A stretch of 15,132 bases of DNA from Propionibacteriaceae bacterium. Its GTDB lineage: Bacteria > Actinomycetota > Actinomycetes > Propionibacteriales > Propionibacteriaceae. The position numbers were made by a program, and so were the translations under genes. Shown here piece after piece: positions 6,360 to 15,132 of the stretch (position 1 is its first letter; every line of letters begins with the position of its first letter). The notes beneath the pieces are model-generated. The model saw only the letters and a list, made by a program, of their open reading frames with translations, was not told the DNA's origin and did no database searches. The stretch is from the NCBI GenBank assembly GCA_030528545.1, contig JAUMYR010000016.1, forward strand, positions 1 to 15,132, given 5' to 3'.

Positions 6360-8552
6360 GTGGACGACCTCCAATACACCGAAGCCGTGATCGACAACGG
6401 CTCCTTCGGCAAACATGTGATCCGTTTCGAATCGGGTCTGCTCGCCAAACAGGCCGACGGCTCCGCAGCCGTCTATCTCAACGACGACACCATGTTGCTC
6501 AGCGCCACGACCGCGCAGAAGACCCCCCGCGAAGCCATCGACTTCTTCCCGCTCACCGTCGACGTCGAAGAGCGGATGTACGCCGCTGGCCGGATCCCGG
6601 GCTCCTTCTTCCGCCGCGAAGGCCGCCCCGGTGAGGGTGCGATCCTGGCCTCCCGCCTGATCGACCGCCCGCTTCGCCCCGCCTTCGTCAAGGGTTTGCG
6701 CAACGAGGTGCAGGTCATCGTGACCGTCCTCGCGCTGAACCCACGGGTCTACTACGACGTGTTGGCGATCAACGCCGCGTCCATGTCGACCCAGCTCGCC
6801 GGGCTTCCTTTCTCCGGGCCGATCGGCGGCGTCCGCGTCGCCCTCATCGGCGATCAGTGGGTCGGTTTCCCCACCGTCAAGCAGATGGCCGATGCGACCT
6901 TCCAGATGGTCGTCGCTGGGCGGGTGCTCGCCGATGGCGATGTCGCGATCATGATGGTCGAGGCCGGTGGCACCGACTCCACCTGGGACCTGGTCCGCGC
7001 GGGCAAGACCGCCCCGACCGAAGAGGTCGTCGGGGCCGGGCTGGATGCCGCCAAGCCGTTCATCAAGGCGCTGTGTGAGGCCCAGGCGGAACTGGCCGCC
7101 GAACTCCCCAAGGAGACCTACCCCTTCCCGGTGTTCCTCGACTACGAGGACGATGTGTACGCAGCGGTGGAGGAACTGGCCGCCGCCCGGGTCGCCGAGG
7201 CCATGCAGATCCCCGGCAAACAGGACCGTGACGACGCCACGCACGCGATCCGCCAGGACGTCGCCGAGCAGCTCGCCGAGCGTTTCGAGGGGCGCGAGAA
7301 CGAGATCTCGGCCGCGCTGAAGTCGCTGACCAAGAAGATCGTGCGGCGCCGCACCCTCACCGAGGGGGTCCGCATCGACGGCCGGGGCCCGCGCGACATC
7401 CGGACGCTGAGCGCCGAGGTGGCGGTCGTCCCCCGGGTGCACGGTTCGGCCCTGTTCCAGCGCGGTGAGACCCAGATCATGGGTGTTTCGACGCTCAACA
7501 TGCTCGACATGGAGCAGAAGATCGACACGCTCAGCCCCGAGAACACCAAGCGCTATATGCACAACTACAACTTCCCTCCCTATTCCACCGGTGAGACCGG
7601 TCGGGTGGGTTCGCCCAAGCGGCGTGAGGTTGGCCACGGCGCGCTGGCGGAACGGGCACTGATCCCGGTGCTGCCGCCGCGCGAGGAGTTCCCCTACGCC
7701 ATCCGGCAGGTTTCGGAGGCCCTGGGCTCCAACGGCTCGACCTCCATGGGTTCGGTCTGTGCCTCGACGCTGTCGCTGCTGAACGCGGGCGTGCCGCTGC
7801 GTGCCTCCGTCGCCGGTATCGCGATGGGTCTCATGAGTGAGGAGATCGATGGTGAGACCAAGTACGTGGCGCTGACCGACATCCTGGGCGCCGAGGATGC
7901 CCTCGGTGACATGGACTTCAAGGTCGCTGGCACCAGGGACTTCGTGACCGCCCTGCAGCTCGATACTAAGCTCAATGGCATCCCAGCGGTCGAGTTGCAG
8001 AAGGCGCTGCTCCAGGCCCGTGACGCGCGTCACACCCTGCTGGACGTGATGGCCGAGGCCATCGACTCCCCGGACGAGATGAGCCCCTTCGCGCCGCGGA
8101 TCATCACCATCAAGATCCCGGTCGACAAGATCGGTGAGGTGATCGGCCCCAAGGGCAAGGTCATCAACCAAATCCAGGACGACACAGGCGCGAACATCGC
8201 GATCGAGGACGACGGCACCATCTACATCGGCGCCGAGACCGGAGAATCGGCCGAGGCCGCGCGTGCCGAGATCACCGCGATCGCGAACCCGACGATGCCG
8301 GAGAAGGGCGAGCGTTACCTCGGGACCGTCGTCAAGCTGACCACCTTCGGGGCCTTCGTGTCGCTGTTGCCCGGCAAGGATGGCCTGCTGCACATCAGCA
8401 AGCTGCGTCCGCTCGCCGGTGGCAACCGGGTCGAGAAGGTCGAGGATGTGCTCAGCGTCGGGCAGAAGCTGCAGGTCGAGATCAACGAGATCGACGACAA
8501 GGGCAAGCTGAGCCTGATCCCTGTCATCGAAGAAGGCAAGTCCGAGGACTGA
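6360..8552 (+). CDS. pnp: Polyribonucleotide nucleotidyltransferase (PNPase)
   Basis: This 730-residue 3'-to-5' phosphorolytic exoribonuclease also adds nucleotides to RNA 3' ends; actinobacterial members have been called GPSI. Domains in order are RNase PH 1 (about 12–145, with [21 protein letters not shown]), a helical linker, RNase PH 2 (about 330–550), a KH domain (about 581–645, GPKG at 596–599) and an S1 domain (about 650–725). In RNase PH 2 the stretch [10 protein letters not shown] holds D513, D519 and K521, which align with the E. coli metal-site residues D486, D492 and K494. It appears catalytically intact. GTG 6360 is the start, with only a weak GAAAGTGAG upstream, so translation may depend on the structured leader. 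A strong terminator follows the stop. Confidence 0.97.
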   Translation: MDDLQYTEAVIDNGSFGKHVIRFESGLLAKQADGSAAVYLNDDTMLLSATTAQKTPREAIDFFPLTVDVEERMYAAGRIPGSFFRREGRPGEGAILASRLIDRPLRPAFVKGLRNEVQVIVTVLALNPRVYYDVLAINAASMSTQLAGLPFSGPIGGVRVALIGDQWVGFPTVKQMADATFQMVVAGRVLADGDVAIMMVEAGGTDSTWDLVRAGKTAPTEEVVGAGLDAAKPFIKALCEAQAELAAELPKETYPFPVFLDYEDDVYAAVEELAAARVAEAMQIPGKQDRDDATHAIRQDVAEQLAERFEGRENEISAALKSLTKKIVRRRTLTEGVRIDGRGPRDIRTLSAEVAVVPRVHGSALFQRGETQIMGVSTLNMLDMEQKIDTLSPENTKRYMHNYNFPPYSTGETGRVGSPKRREVGHGALAERALIPVLPPREEFPYAIRQVSEALGSNGSTSMGSVCASTLSLLNAGVPLRASVAGIAMGLMSEEIDGETKYVALTDILGAEDALGDMDFKVAGTRDFVTALQLDTKLNGIPAVELQKALLQARDARHTLLDVMAEAIDSPDEMSPFAPRIITIKIPVDKIGEVIGPKGKVINQIQDDTGANIAIEDDGTIYIGAETGESAEAARAEITAIANPTMPEKGERYLGTVVKLTTFGAFVSLLPGKDGLLHISKLRPLAGGNRVEKVEDVLSVGQKLQVEINEIDDKGKLSLIPVIEEGKSED

Positions 8553-8560
8553 GTCCTGCC

Positions 8561-8600
8561 GCGACGGCCCGCCGGAGAGCCCCGGCGGGCCGTCGCTTTT
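8561..8600 (+). terminator. Intrinsic terminator of pnp
   Basis: GCGACGGCCCGCCGG (8561–8575) pairs perfectly over 15 bp with CCGGCGGGCCGTCGC (8582–8596), around a six-base loop, and is followed by TTTT (8597–8600). The T-run ends on the first base of the convergent kinase gene's stop triplet (8600–8602). That gene's mRNA must therefore form the same hairpin right after its stop, although without a U-tract on that strand. Confidence 0.9.
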
Positions 8601-9453
8601 CAGGCCGCGTAGTCGCTCAGCACCGCCAGCGCCGAGTCTGCGTAACCGCCGCCGAAGAGGATCGCGTGCACCAGCAGCGGCGGGAGCTGGTACCACCTGA
8701 TGCGGGAACGCCAGCCCTCGGCCAGGGGGAAAGCCTCCTCGTAGGCGGCGAAGGCCTCCGCCCCGAAACCGCCGAAAAGCCTCATCATCGCGAGGTCATA
8801 TTCGCGGTGGCCCCAGTGTGATGCCGGGTCGATGATCCAGTTGCGCCCAGCGGAGTCCACCATCCGGTTCCCGGCCCACAGATCGCCGTGCAGGAGGGCG
8901 GGCGGCTCCGGCGGCCCGCACAGCTCGGATGCCCGGGGCTCGAGCTTATCCAGCAGGGGGAGGGCCGCGGGGGAGAGGACCCCCTGGGCGACGGCCCGCC
9001 CGGCCAGGGTGCAGATCCGCCGGGTGAAGAAGAACTCCGCCCAGTCGGCGCTGGGGGAGAGATCAACCTCAACCGAACCGAGATAGCCCGCCAGCTCTCC
9101 GTCGAGCCCGCCGAAGGCGGCACCACGGACGCCGTGCACACCGGCCAGCCCGAAGCCGAAGTCCGACTCGGTGCCGGGACGCCCCCGCCCGGGATCGATC
9201 CACTCCAGAACCAGCCCGTGGGCGGTTTCGGCCAGCACCTCGGGGACGCTGAGCCCGTCACCGGCGGCTTCCCTCAGGGTCCTGAGGGAGGCCGACTCCC
9301 GGGCGAACATGTCGGGCTGGGGGTGGGCGTGGCATTTGGCGAAGACCGGACCGTCTGGGGTTTCGACCCGGTAGGCCTGGTTGATGTCGCCGCCCGCAAC
9401 CGGCCTGATCTCAAGCACCCGGTACCCCTCCAGCAGCTCTCGCAGCAGGGGAT

Positions 9454-9457
<4 letters not shown>
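8600..9457 (-). CDS. Fructosamine kinase family protein
   Basis: This 285-residue protein has the FN3K / aminoglycoside-phosphotransferase fold. The nucleotide-binding loop is GGDINQAYRVE (22–32), and K41 is the likely ATP-contacting lysine. The catalytic loop is LLHGDLWAGN (188–197, with D192 and N197), followed by IIDPASHWGHREYDLAM from 208, with D210 as the metal-binding aspartate. The HGDLWAGN motif and WGHREYD region separate this family from ordinary aminoglycoside kinases. Bacterial members phosphorylate sugar adducts on amines so that glycated proteins or amino acids can be repaired; the substrate here is not known. The GTG start (9455–9457) overlaps the stop of the TIGR01777 gene (GTGA at 9454–9457), so the two form one operon. 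Confidence 0.88.
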
Positions 9458-11177
<1,720 letters not shown>

Positions 11178-11179
11178 GG

Positions 11180-11710
11180 TCAGCCCGCCGAGATATCGGT
11201 GTGCAGGCGCACCTGCTTGAGGCGGTGCGCCCCGTCCTCGGTCCCCAGTTCCCGGTGGGCCCCGTCTGGGGCCCAGCCGGAACCGGTGAGGAAAGCCCTG
11301 AGCCGGTCATCGGTCGTGGAGACCCACCATGTCGCCCGGGTATAACCGTCGATCCTCATGGTGTCGACGGCGGCTTGCATGAGCCGCGAGCCGTGCCCGA
11401 GGCCGCGCTCGGAGGGCGCGATGACGAACTCGTGGACGAGCGCGTCCCGCTGCTGGGCGTCGGCATCGTCGCTCGGCCCGACTAGGGCGAATCCACACAC
11501 GCGGCTGCCGCTCAGGGCGACCAGCACACGGTAGTGGGCCAGTGGTGGCCGGGTGATGGCCTGGTGCCACACCTGAGTAGCCTCACCGATGTCGATGTGG
11601 TCCAAGCCGACCCGCAGCAGCGGATCGAGGGCCCAGGCCGCGCGCTGGATCTCGGCGATGGCGGGCGCTTCGGCGGGCAGGGCGAGCCGCACGTGTGGGG
11701 TTTCGGGCAT
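11180..11710 (-). CDS. GNAT-family N-acetyltransferase
   Basis: This 176-residue protein has the GNAT acyl-CoA fold. The acetyl-CoA-binding motif A is visible as LVHEFVIAPSERGLGHGSRLM (91–111), with the R-x-x-G-x-G loop at R102–G107. It follows the strand RVCGFALVG (70–78) and precedes the TRATWWVS strand and the RLRAFLTGSGW segment (136–146). The acceptor cannot be told from the sequence; it could be an amine, a peptide or a small toxin. The ATG at 11710 is seven bases from a TAGGCT box, so the mRNA should be leaderless. The gene diverges from rnj and converges on dapB with no room for a terminator between them. Confidence 0.85.
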   Translation of the reverse strand: MPETPHVRLALPAEAPAIAEIQRAAWALDPLLRVGLDHIDIGEATQVWHQAITRPPLAHYRVLVALSGSRVCGFALVGPSDDADAQQRDALVHEFVIAPSERGLGHGSRLMQAAVDTMRIDGYTRATWWVSTTDDRLRAFLTGSGWAPDGAHRELGTEDGAHRLKQVRLHTDISAG

Positions 11711-11717
11711 GGGTGGC

Positions 11718-11723
11718 AGCCTA
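11718..11723 (-). promoter_or_regulatory. TAGGCT -10 box of the GNAT gene, leaderless
   Basis: On the minus strand TAGGCT is followed by seven bases and then ATG. There is no Shine-Dalgarno sequence. Only 44 bases separate it from the rnj -10 box on the other strand, so the two RNA polymerases could interfere. Confidence 0.6.
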
Positions 11724-11767
11724 CCGCCAGTATCGCGTCGGGCTCACACCCACGGTGCTGGCACCAC

Positions 11768-11773
11768 TAGGCT
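11768..11773 (+). promoter_or_regulatory. TAGGCT -10 box of rnj; favours the second GTG as start
   Basis: TAGGCT is followed by GTGACT and then GTG. The predicted transcription start falls on the G of the second GTG (11780). The first GTG (11774–11776) would lie within the promoter and not in the RNA. The TAG is in frame and blocks any further extension. Confidence 0.62.
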
Positions 11774-11779
11774 GTGACT

Positions 11780-13462
11780 GTGTCTGCTGCTGTAAAACTG
11801 CCCCCGAAACTGCAACCAGGCGTCTTGCGAGTCATTCCGCTGGGCGGGCTGGGCGACGTCGGGCGGAACATGGCGTGCTTCGAGATCAACGGCCAGTTGC
11901 TGCTCGTGGATGCCGGGGTGCTATTCCCCGAGGACTACCACCCGGGCGTCGACCTGATCCTTCCCGCGCTGGACTACCTCGACGACCGCTTGGATGATGT
12001 GGCCGGTCTGGTCCTGACTCACGGCCACGAGGACCACATCGGGGCGGTGCCCTATCTGTTGCGCCGGCGCAGCGATATCCCGGTCTGGGGCTCCAGGCTG
12101 ACGCTGGCGCTGGTCGAGGCGAAGCTCAAGGAGCACCGCATCCGCAATACCGATCTGCGCCGGGTGAGCGAGGGAGAGCGGCTCACCGCCGGGGAGTTCG
12201 ATCTGGAGTTCCTCGCGGTCAACCACTCGATCCCAGACGCGCTGGCCGTCGCGATCCGCACCTCGGCGGGCATGGTGTTGCACACCGGCGATTTCAAGAT
12301 GGATCAGCTCCCGCTGGATGGGCGGATCACCGATCTGCGGGGTTTCGCCAGGCTGGGGGAGGAGGGAGTCGACCTGTTCATGGTCGACTCGACCAATGCC
12401 GAGGTGCCTGGTTTCACCACACCGGAGAAGGACGTGGAACCGGCCCTGGAGAGGGTCTTCGCTCAGTCCAGCCAGAGGCTCATCGTGGCCTGTTTCGCCT
12501 CACACGTGCACCGTGTGCAGCAGGTGATGGACTTGGCGGTCCGGTACGGACGCAAGGTGGTCTATGTCGGGCGTTCCATGGTGCGCAACATGGGTGTGGC
12601 CCGTGACCTGGGCTATCTGAAGGTGCCAGCCAACACGCTGATCGAGCTCAAAGACATCGACCGCTATCCGCCGGAGAAGGTCGTCATCATCTCGACCGGG
12701 TCGCAGGGCGAGCCGCTGTCGGCACTAGCCCGGATCGCGAACCGGGATCACCCGGTGATCGAGATCGCTGCCGGAGACACCGTGCTGCTGGCCTCATCGC
12801 TGATCCCCGGCAACGAGAACGCGGTCTACCGGGTCATCAACGGACTGTCGCGGATCGGGGCCAAGGTGGTGCACAAGGGCAACGCGCTGGTGCACGTGTC
12901 GGGCCATGCCTCGGCTGGGGAATTGCTCTACTGCTACAACGTGCTGCAGCCGAAGAACGTGATGCCGGTGCATGGCGAGATCCGTCATCTCATCGCCAAC
13001 GGGAACCTGGCCAAGGCCACGGGGGTCAGGCCCGAAGGCGTGATCATCGCCGAGGACGGCGCGGTGATCGACCTGGTGGGCGGCGTAGCGAAACAGGTCG
13101 GGCGGATTGATGCGTCCTATATCTTCGTTGACGGCACGACCGTCGGTGACATCAGCGAGGCGGAACTGACCGACCGGAGGATCCTGGGCGAGGAGGGGTT
13201 CATCACCATCGTCGCCGTGGTCGACCCGCGCAACGAGACCGTGGTCAGCGGCCCGGACGTGCACGCGCGGGGTTTCGCCGAGAACGACTCGGTCTTCGAC
13301 GACATCGTGGGGGACGTGGCCAAGGAACTGGTCGCCGCGATGCGAGAGGGCACCGACGACGCCTACCGTTTGCAGCAGGTCATGCGGCGGGTGATCGGGC
13401 GCTGGGTCTCCAACCGGTTCCGGCGCCGCCCGATGATCATCCCGGTGGTCGTGACGACCTGA
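11780..13462 (+). CDS. rnj: Ribonuclease J
   Basis: This 560-residue metallo-beta-lactamase/beta-CASP nuclease has 5'-to-3' exonuclease and endonuclease activity and works in mRNA decay and rRNA maturation. The zinc motif HGHEDH is at 81–86, preceded by GGLGDVGRN near the N-terminus. LHTGDFKMD and DSTNAE follow, then the beta-CASP segment VACFASHVHRVQQV, the HVSGHAS motif, the PVHGE motif and a C-terminal domain rich in basic residues. All catalytic motifs are present and the size is normal. A frame start at GTG 11774 (562 residues) is possible, but GTG 11780 matches the leaderless prediction. There is no Shine-Dalgarno site. The gene diverges from the GNAT gene and precedes rpmB, which has its own promoter. 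Confidence 0.96.
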   Translation: MSAAVKLPPKLQPGVLRVIPLGGLGDVGRNMACFEINGQLLLVDAGVLFPEDYHPGVDLILPALDYLDDRLDDVAGLVLTHGHEDHIGAVPYLLRRRSDIPVWGSRLTLALVEAKLKEHRIRNTDLRRVSEGERLTAGEFDLEFLAVNHSIPDALAVAIRTSAGMVLHTGDFKMDQLPLDGRITDLRGFARLGEEGVDLFMVDSTNAEVPGFTTPEKDVEPALERVFAQSSQRLIVACFASHVHRVQQVMDLAVRYGRKVVYVGRSMVRNMGVARDLGYLKVPANTLIELKDIDRYPPEKVVIISTGSQGEPLSALARIANRDHPVIEIAAGDTVLLASSLIPGNENAVYRVINGLSRIGAKVVHKGNALVHVSGHASAGELLYCYNVLQPKNVMPVHGEIRHLIANGNLAKATGVRPEGVIIAEDGAVIDLVGGVAKQVGRIDASYIFVDGTTVGDISEAELTDRRILGEEGFITIVAVVDPRNETVVSGPDVHARGFAENDSVFDDIVGDVAKELVAAMREGTDDAYRLQQVMRRVIGRWVSNRFRRRPMIIPVVVTT

Positions 13463-13475
13463 GTGGGCGCGCGAG

Positions 13476-13505
13476 TTGGTATTGGGTGGCTCGGCGGGGT
13501 ACCAT
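13476..13505 (+). promoter_or_regulatory. Promoter of rpmB
   Basis: TTGGTA (13476–13481) and TACCAT (13500–13505) are 18 bases apart and form the best -35/-10 pair in the window. Transcription would start near 13512 and give a leader of about 53 bases, with a small CCCGC/GCGGG hairpin (13516–13520 with 13530–13534), before the GAGGAG site. Confidence 0.6.
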
Positions 13506-13564
13506 GTTCCGGTTGCCCGCTGCGTGGAGGCGGGTGAGAAGACTTTCATCCTGAGGAGACTCCA

Positions 13565-13750
13565 GTGGCTGCCGTGTGTGATATCTGCGCCAAGGGCCCG
13601 GGCTTTGGTCACAATGTGCCCTGGTCGAAGAAGAAGACCAATCGCCGGTGGAACCCGAACGTCCAGCGCGTCCGCGCGGTCGTTGCGGGCACCCCGAAGC
13701 GTGTCAACGTGTGCACTTCGTGCCTGAAGGCCGGCAAGGTCTCGCGCTGA
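13565..13750 (+). CDS. rpmB: 50S ribosomal protein L28, zinc-ribbon (C+) form
   Basis: This 61-residue protein is L28, with the hallmark TNRRWNPNVQRV block (about residues 24–35). Two cysteine pairs, C5-x-x-C8 and C50-x-x-C53, make it the zinc-binding form. Actinobacteria often carry a second, cysteine-free copy used when zinc is scarce, but none is seen here. The GTG at 13565 is preceded by GAGGAG at 13553–13558. The gene has its own promoter and terminator, so it is expressed as a single unit between rnj and recG. Confidence 0.96.
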   Translation: MAAVCDICAKGPGFGHNVPWSKKKTNRRWNPNVQRVRAVVAGTPKRVNVCTSCLKAGKVSR

Positions 13751-13765
13751 TCGGCTGATCGTTGA

Positions 13766-13808
13766 GGCTGTGGCCCGCGTCCCCACCGGACGCGGGCCAC
13801 AGCCGTTT
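13766..13808 (+). terminator. 17-bp perfect hairpin terminator after rpmB
   Basis: GGCTGTGGCCCGCGTCC (13766–13782) pairs without mismatch to GGACGCGGGCCACAGCC (13788–13804), leaving a five-base loop, followed by GTTTCC. It insulates recG from rpmB transcription. The recG -10 box begins 15 bases after the stem. Confidence 0.85.
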
Positions 13809-13818
13809 CCGGGGACGG

Positions 13819-13824
13819 TAGGCT
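13819..13824 (+). promoter_or_regulatory. TAGGCT -10 box of recG, leaderless
   Basis: TAGGCT is followed by seven bases and the recG GTG at 13832. The predicted start of transcription is 13831–13832. No Shine-Dalgarno sequence or -35 box is seen; the -35 position falls on the rpmB terminator stem. Confidence 0.62.
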
Positions 13825-13831
13825 CAAGCGG

Positions 13832-15132
13832 GTGAGCTGGCAGACGCAGACCTTTCGCGAACTGAACGTCCGGGTGGGCCAAGCGGTGGGCGGGAAGACG
13901 GCCTCCGCTTTGGAGAAGCTGGGCATCCGCACCATCGGGGACCTGCTGCGCCACTGCCCGAGGCGCTACATCAGCGGCACCGACATGAGTGACTTCGCCA
14001 GGCTGACGGTGGACGATGAGGTGGCGCTGATCGCCCGTGTCCACCGGGCCGAACACGCCGTGGGCCGTTCCAAGCAGCGGGTCAAGGTGACTCTGACCGA
14101 TGGGCGTCGCTATCTCGGGGCGACTTTCTTCGCCGACAAGGACCACCTAGTCCGGCACTGGCTACGCGTCCTGGCCCCGGGAGCGCGAGGCATCTTCGTG
14201 GGTAAGGTCAGCGAGTTCAACGGGGCGTTGCAGCTCTCACACCCCGATTTCGTGGTGCTGGATGAACACAACCGGATGGTCGCCGGGTCGCGCGGCGAAC
14301 GGCAACAGGCGATGGTCCGTCAGACCCAGCGCGACACTCTGGTCGGTATCTATCCCTCCAGCCGGGCGCTGCCGACCTGGATCATCGCCGACTCCGTTGC
14401 GCTCGCCTTAGAGATGGTTGGACGCCAGCCCGAGCCCCTGCCCGCATGGGTGCTGGAACGGGCCGGTGTCATGGAACTGATGCCCGCCTTCACCTCGCTC
14501 CATGCCCCGGCTACGACCGAGGAGGCACGGGTGGCGAGCCGGCGTCTCCGCTTCGATGAGGCTCTCGGCGCTCAGCTCTCGCTGGCCTATCGCAGGGCGG
14601 CGCGTCGGGCCATGGATGTCCCGGCGATCCAGGGGGGAGAACTGCTGAAAGCCTTCGACGCCCAGCTGCCCTTCGCGTTAACCGCAGGGCAGCGGGAAGT
14701 GAGCCAGGAGATCTTCGCCGATCTCGCCCGCTCCTACCCGATGAGCAGGCTGCTGCAAGGAGAAGTCGGGTCGGGCAAGACCGTGGTCGCCCTGCGGGCG
14801 ATGCTGGCGGCCGTGGATTCGGGTCGCCAGGCGGTGCTGCTGGCCCCGACGGAAGTGCTGGCGAAGCAGCACTACCGCAGTATCTGCCGGCTCATGGGTG
14901 ATCTGGCCCTCGACCTGGGCGGGGTCACGGTGGAATTGCTGACCGGGTCGCGTTCCTCGGCCACCAAGCGTGACGTGCAAGACCGGCTCGCCGCTGGGCA
15001 GGTGGATATCGTCGTCGGCACCCACGCTCTGCTCAGCCAGGGGATCGATTTCGCTGGCTTGGGCCTGGTGGTGGTGGACGAGCAGCACCGCTTCGGTGTG
15101 GAACAGCGCTCGGCGCTGGCAGACCGGGCGGA
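13832..15132 (+). CDS. recG: ATP-dependent DNA helicase RecG (3' truncated by window edge)
   Basis: The first 433 codons of RecG are present; the frame stays open to the last base, so the gene continues outside the window. RecG is a double-stranded DNA translocase that remodels stalled forks and branched recombination intermediates. The N-terminal wedge/OB part includes LGIRTIGDLLRHCPRRY (about 31–47). The helicase domain has PFALTAGQRE, the Walker A motif GEVGSGKT (310–317, K316), LLAPTEVLAKQHY and the Walker B-type DEQHRFG (416–422). These are RecG hallmarks. GTG 13832 is chosen because translation gives a normal RecG N-terminus and the codon lies seven bases from TAGGCT. The second helicase lobe is not visible. 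Confidence 0.95.
   Translation, partial: MSWQTQTFRELNVRVGQAVGGKTASALEKLGIRTIGDLLRHCPRRYISGTDMSDFARLTVDDEVALIARVHRAEHAVGRSKQRVKVTLTDGRRYLGATFFADKDHLVRHWLRVLAPGARGIFVGKVSEFNGALQLSHPDFVVLDEHNRMVAGSRGERQQAMVRQTQRDTLVGIYPSSRALPTWIIADSVALALEMVGRQPEPLPAWVLERAGVMELMPAFTSLHAPATTEEARVASRRLRFDEALGAQLSLAYRRAARRAMDVPAIQGGELLKAFDAQLPFALTAGQREVSQEIFADLARSYPMSRLLQGEVGSGKTVVALRAMLAAVDSGRQAVLLAPTEVLAKQHYRSICRLMGDLALDLGGVTVELLTGSRSSATKRDVQDRLAAGQVDIVVGTHALLSQGIDFAGLGLVVVDEQHRFGVEQRSALADRA

Noticed and set aside
6042..8696. An 884-codon open frame on the minus strand across pnp
   Set aside because: It is antisense to a fully conserved PNPase, has low-complexity Arg/Gly/Asp/His-rich composition and matches no family I know. 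Long antisense frames are expected in GC-rich genes.
12794..14146. A 450-codon minus-strand frame over rnj, rpmB and the recG start
   Set aside because: It crosses three conserved genes, a promoter and a strong terminator, and its protein has no recognisable motif.

Overview
The window comes from a high-GC actinobacterium. The gene order ribF–rpsO–pnp…dapB…rnj–rpmB–recG, the abundant GTG starts and the many genes with a TANNNT box directly upstream of the start codon all point that way. A lactate-using member of the Propionibacteriales would fit, but the genus cannot be fixed from the sequence alone. I found no tRNA, rRNA, insertion sequence, phage gene or CRISPR array. Nearly all the DNA is ordinary chromosomal coding sequence on both strands, and no gap without a gene exceeds 280 bases. 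I found no convincing new multi-gene system; the interest lies in gene control and local gene order.

Region 1 (1–3680, + strand) is a lactate-use operon: the 3' end of an L-lactate permease (lldP), then lutA, lutB and lutC, coupled by a 9-base gap and two ATGA overlaps and closed by a 12-bp GC-rich hairpin. The permease imports lactate and the iron-sulfur LutABC complex oxidises it to pyruvate. Region 2 (3733–4679, - strand) is azlC–azlD, a branched-chain amino-acid exporter pair that converges on lutC and diverges from ribF.

Region 3 (4780–8600, + strand) holds ribF (FMN/FAD synthesis), rpsO (ribosomal protein S15) and pnp (PNPase). A terminator-like hairpin, a likely separate promoter and a structured leader matching the Actino-pnp RNA motif lie between rpsO and pnp. 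Region 4 (8600–10326, - strand) is a two-gene operon of a TIGR01777-type NAD(P)-binding protein and a fructosamine-kinase-family protein. Region 5 is dapB (+, lysine and cell-wall precursor synthesis), converging with a 2-base gap on a GNAT acetyltransferase (-). Region 6 (11768 to the end, + strand) is rnj (RNase J), rpmB (zinc-ribbon L28) and the 5' part of recG, which runs off the window.

The most coherent pattern is promoter architecture. Six genes (azlC, ribF, the TIGR01777 gene, the GNAT gene, rnj, recG) have TAGGCT or TAGTCT ending 6–7 bases before the start codon, so their mRNAs are predicted to be leaderless. dapB has a similar TAAGGT 8 bases before its ATG. Genes inside operons, rpsO and rpmB instead have Shine-Dalgarno sequences. 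In three cases (ribF, rnj, TIGR01777) the TAG of the box is also an in-frame stop, which limits how far upstream the start can lie.
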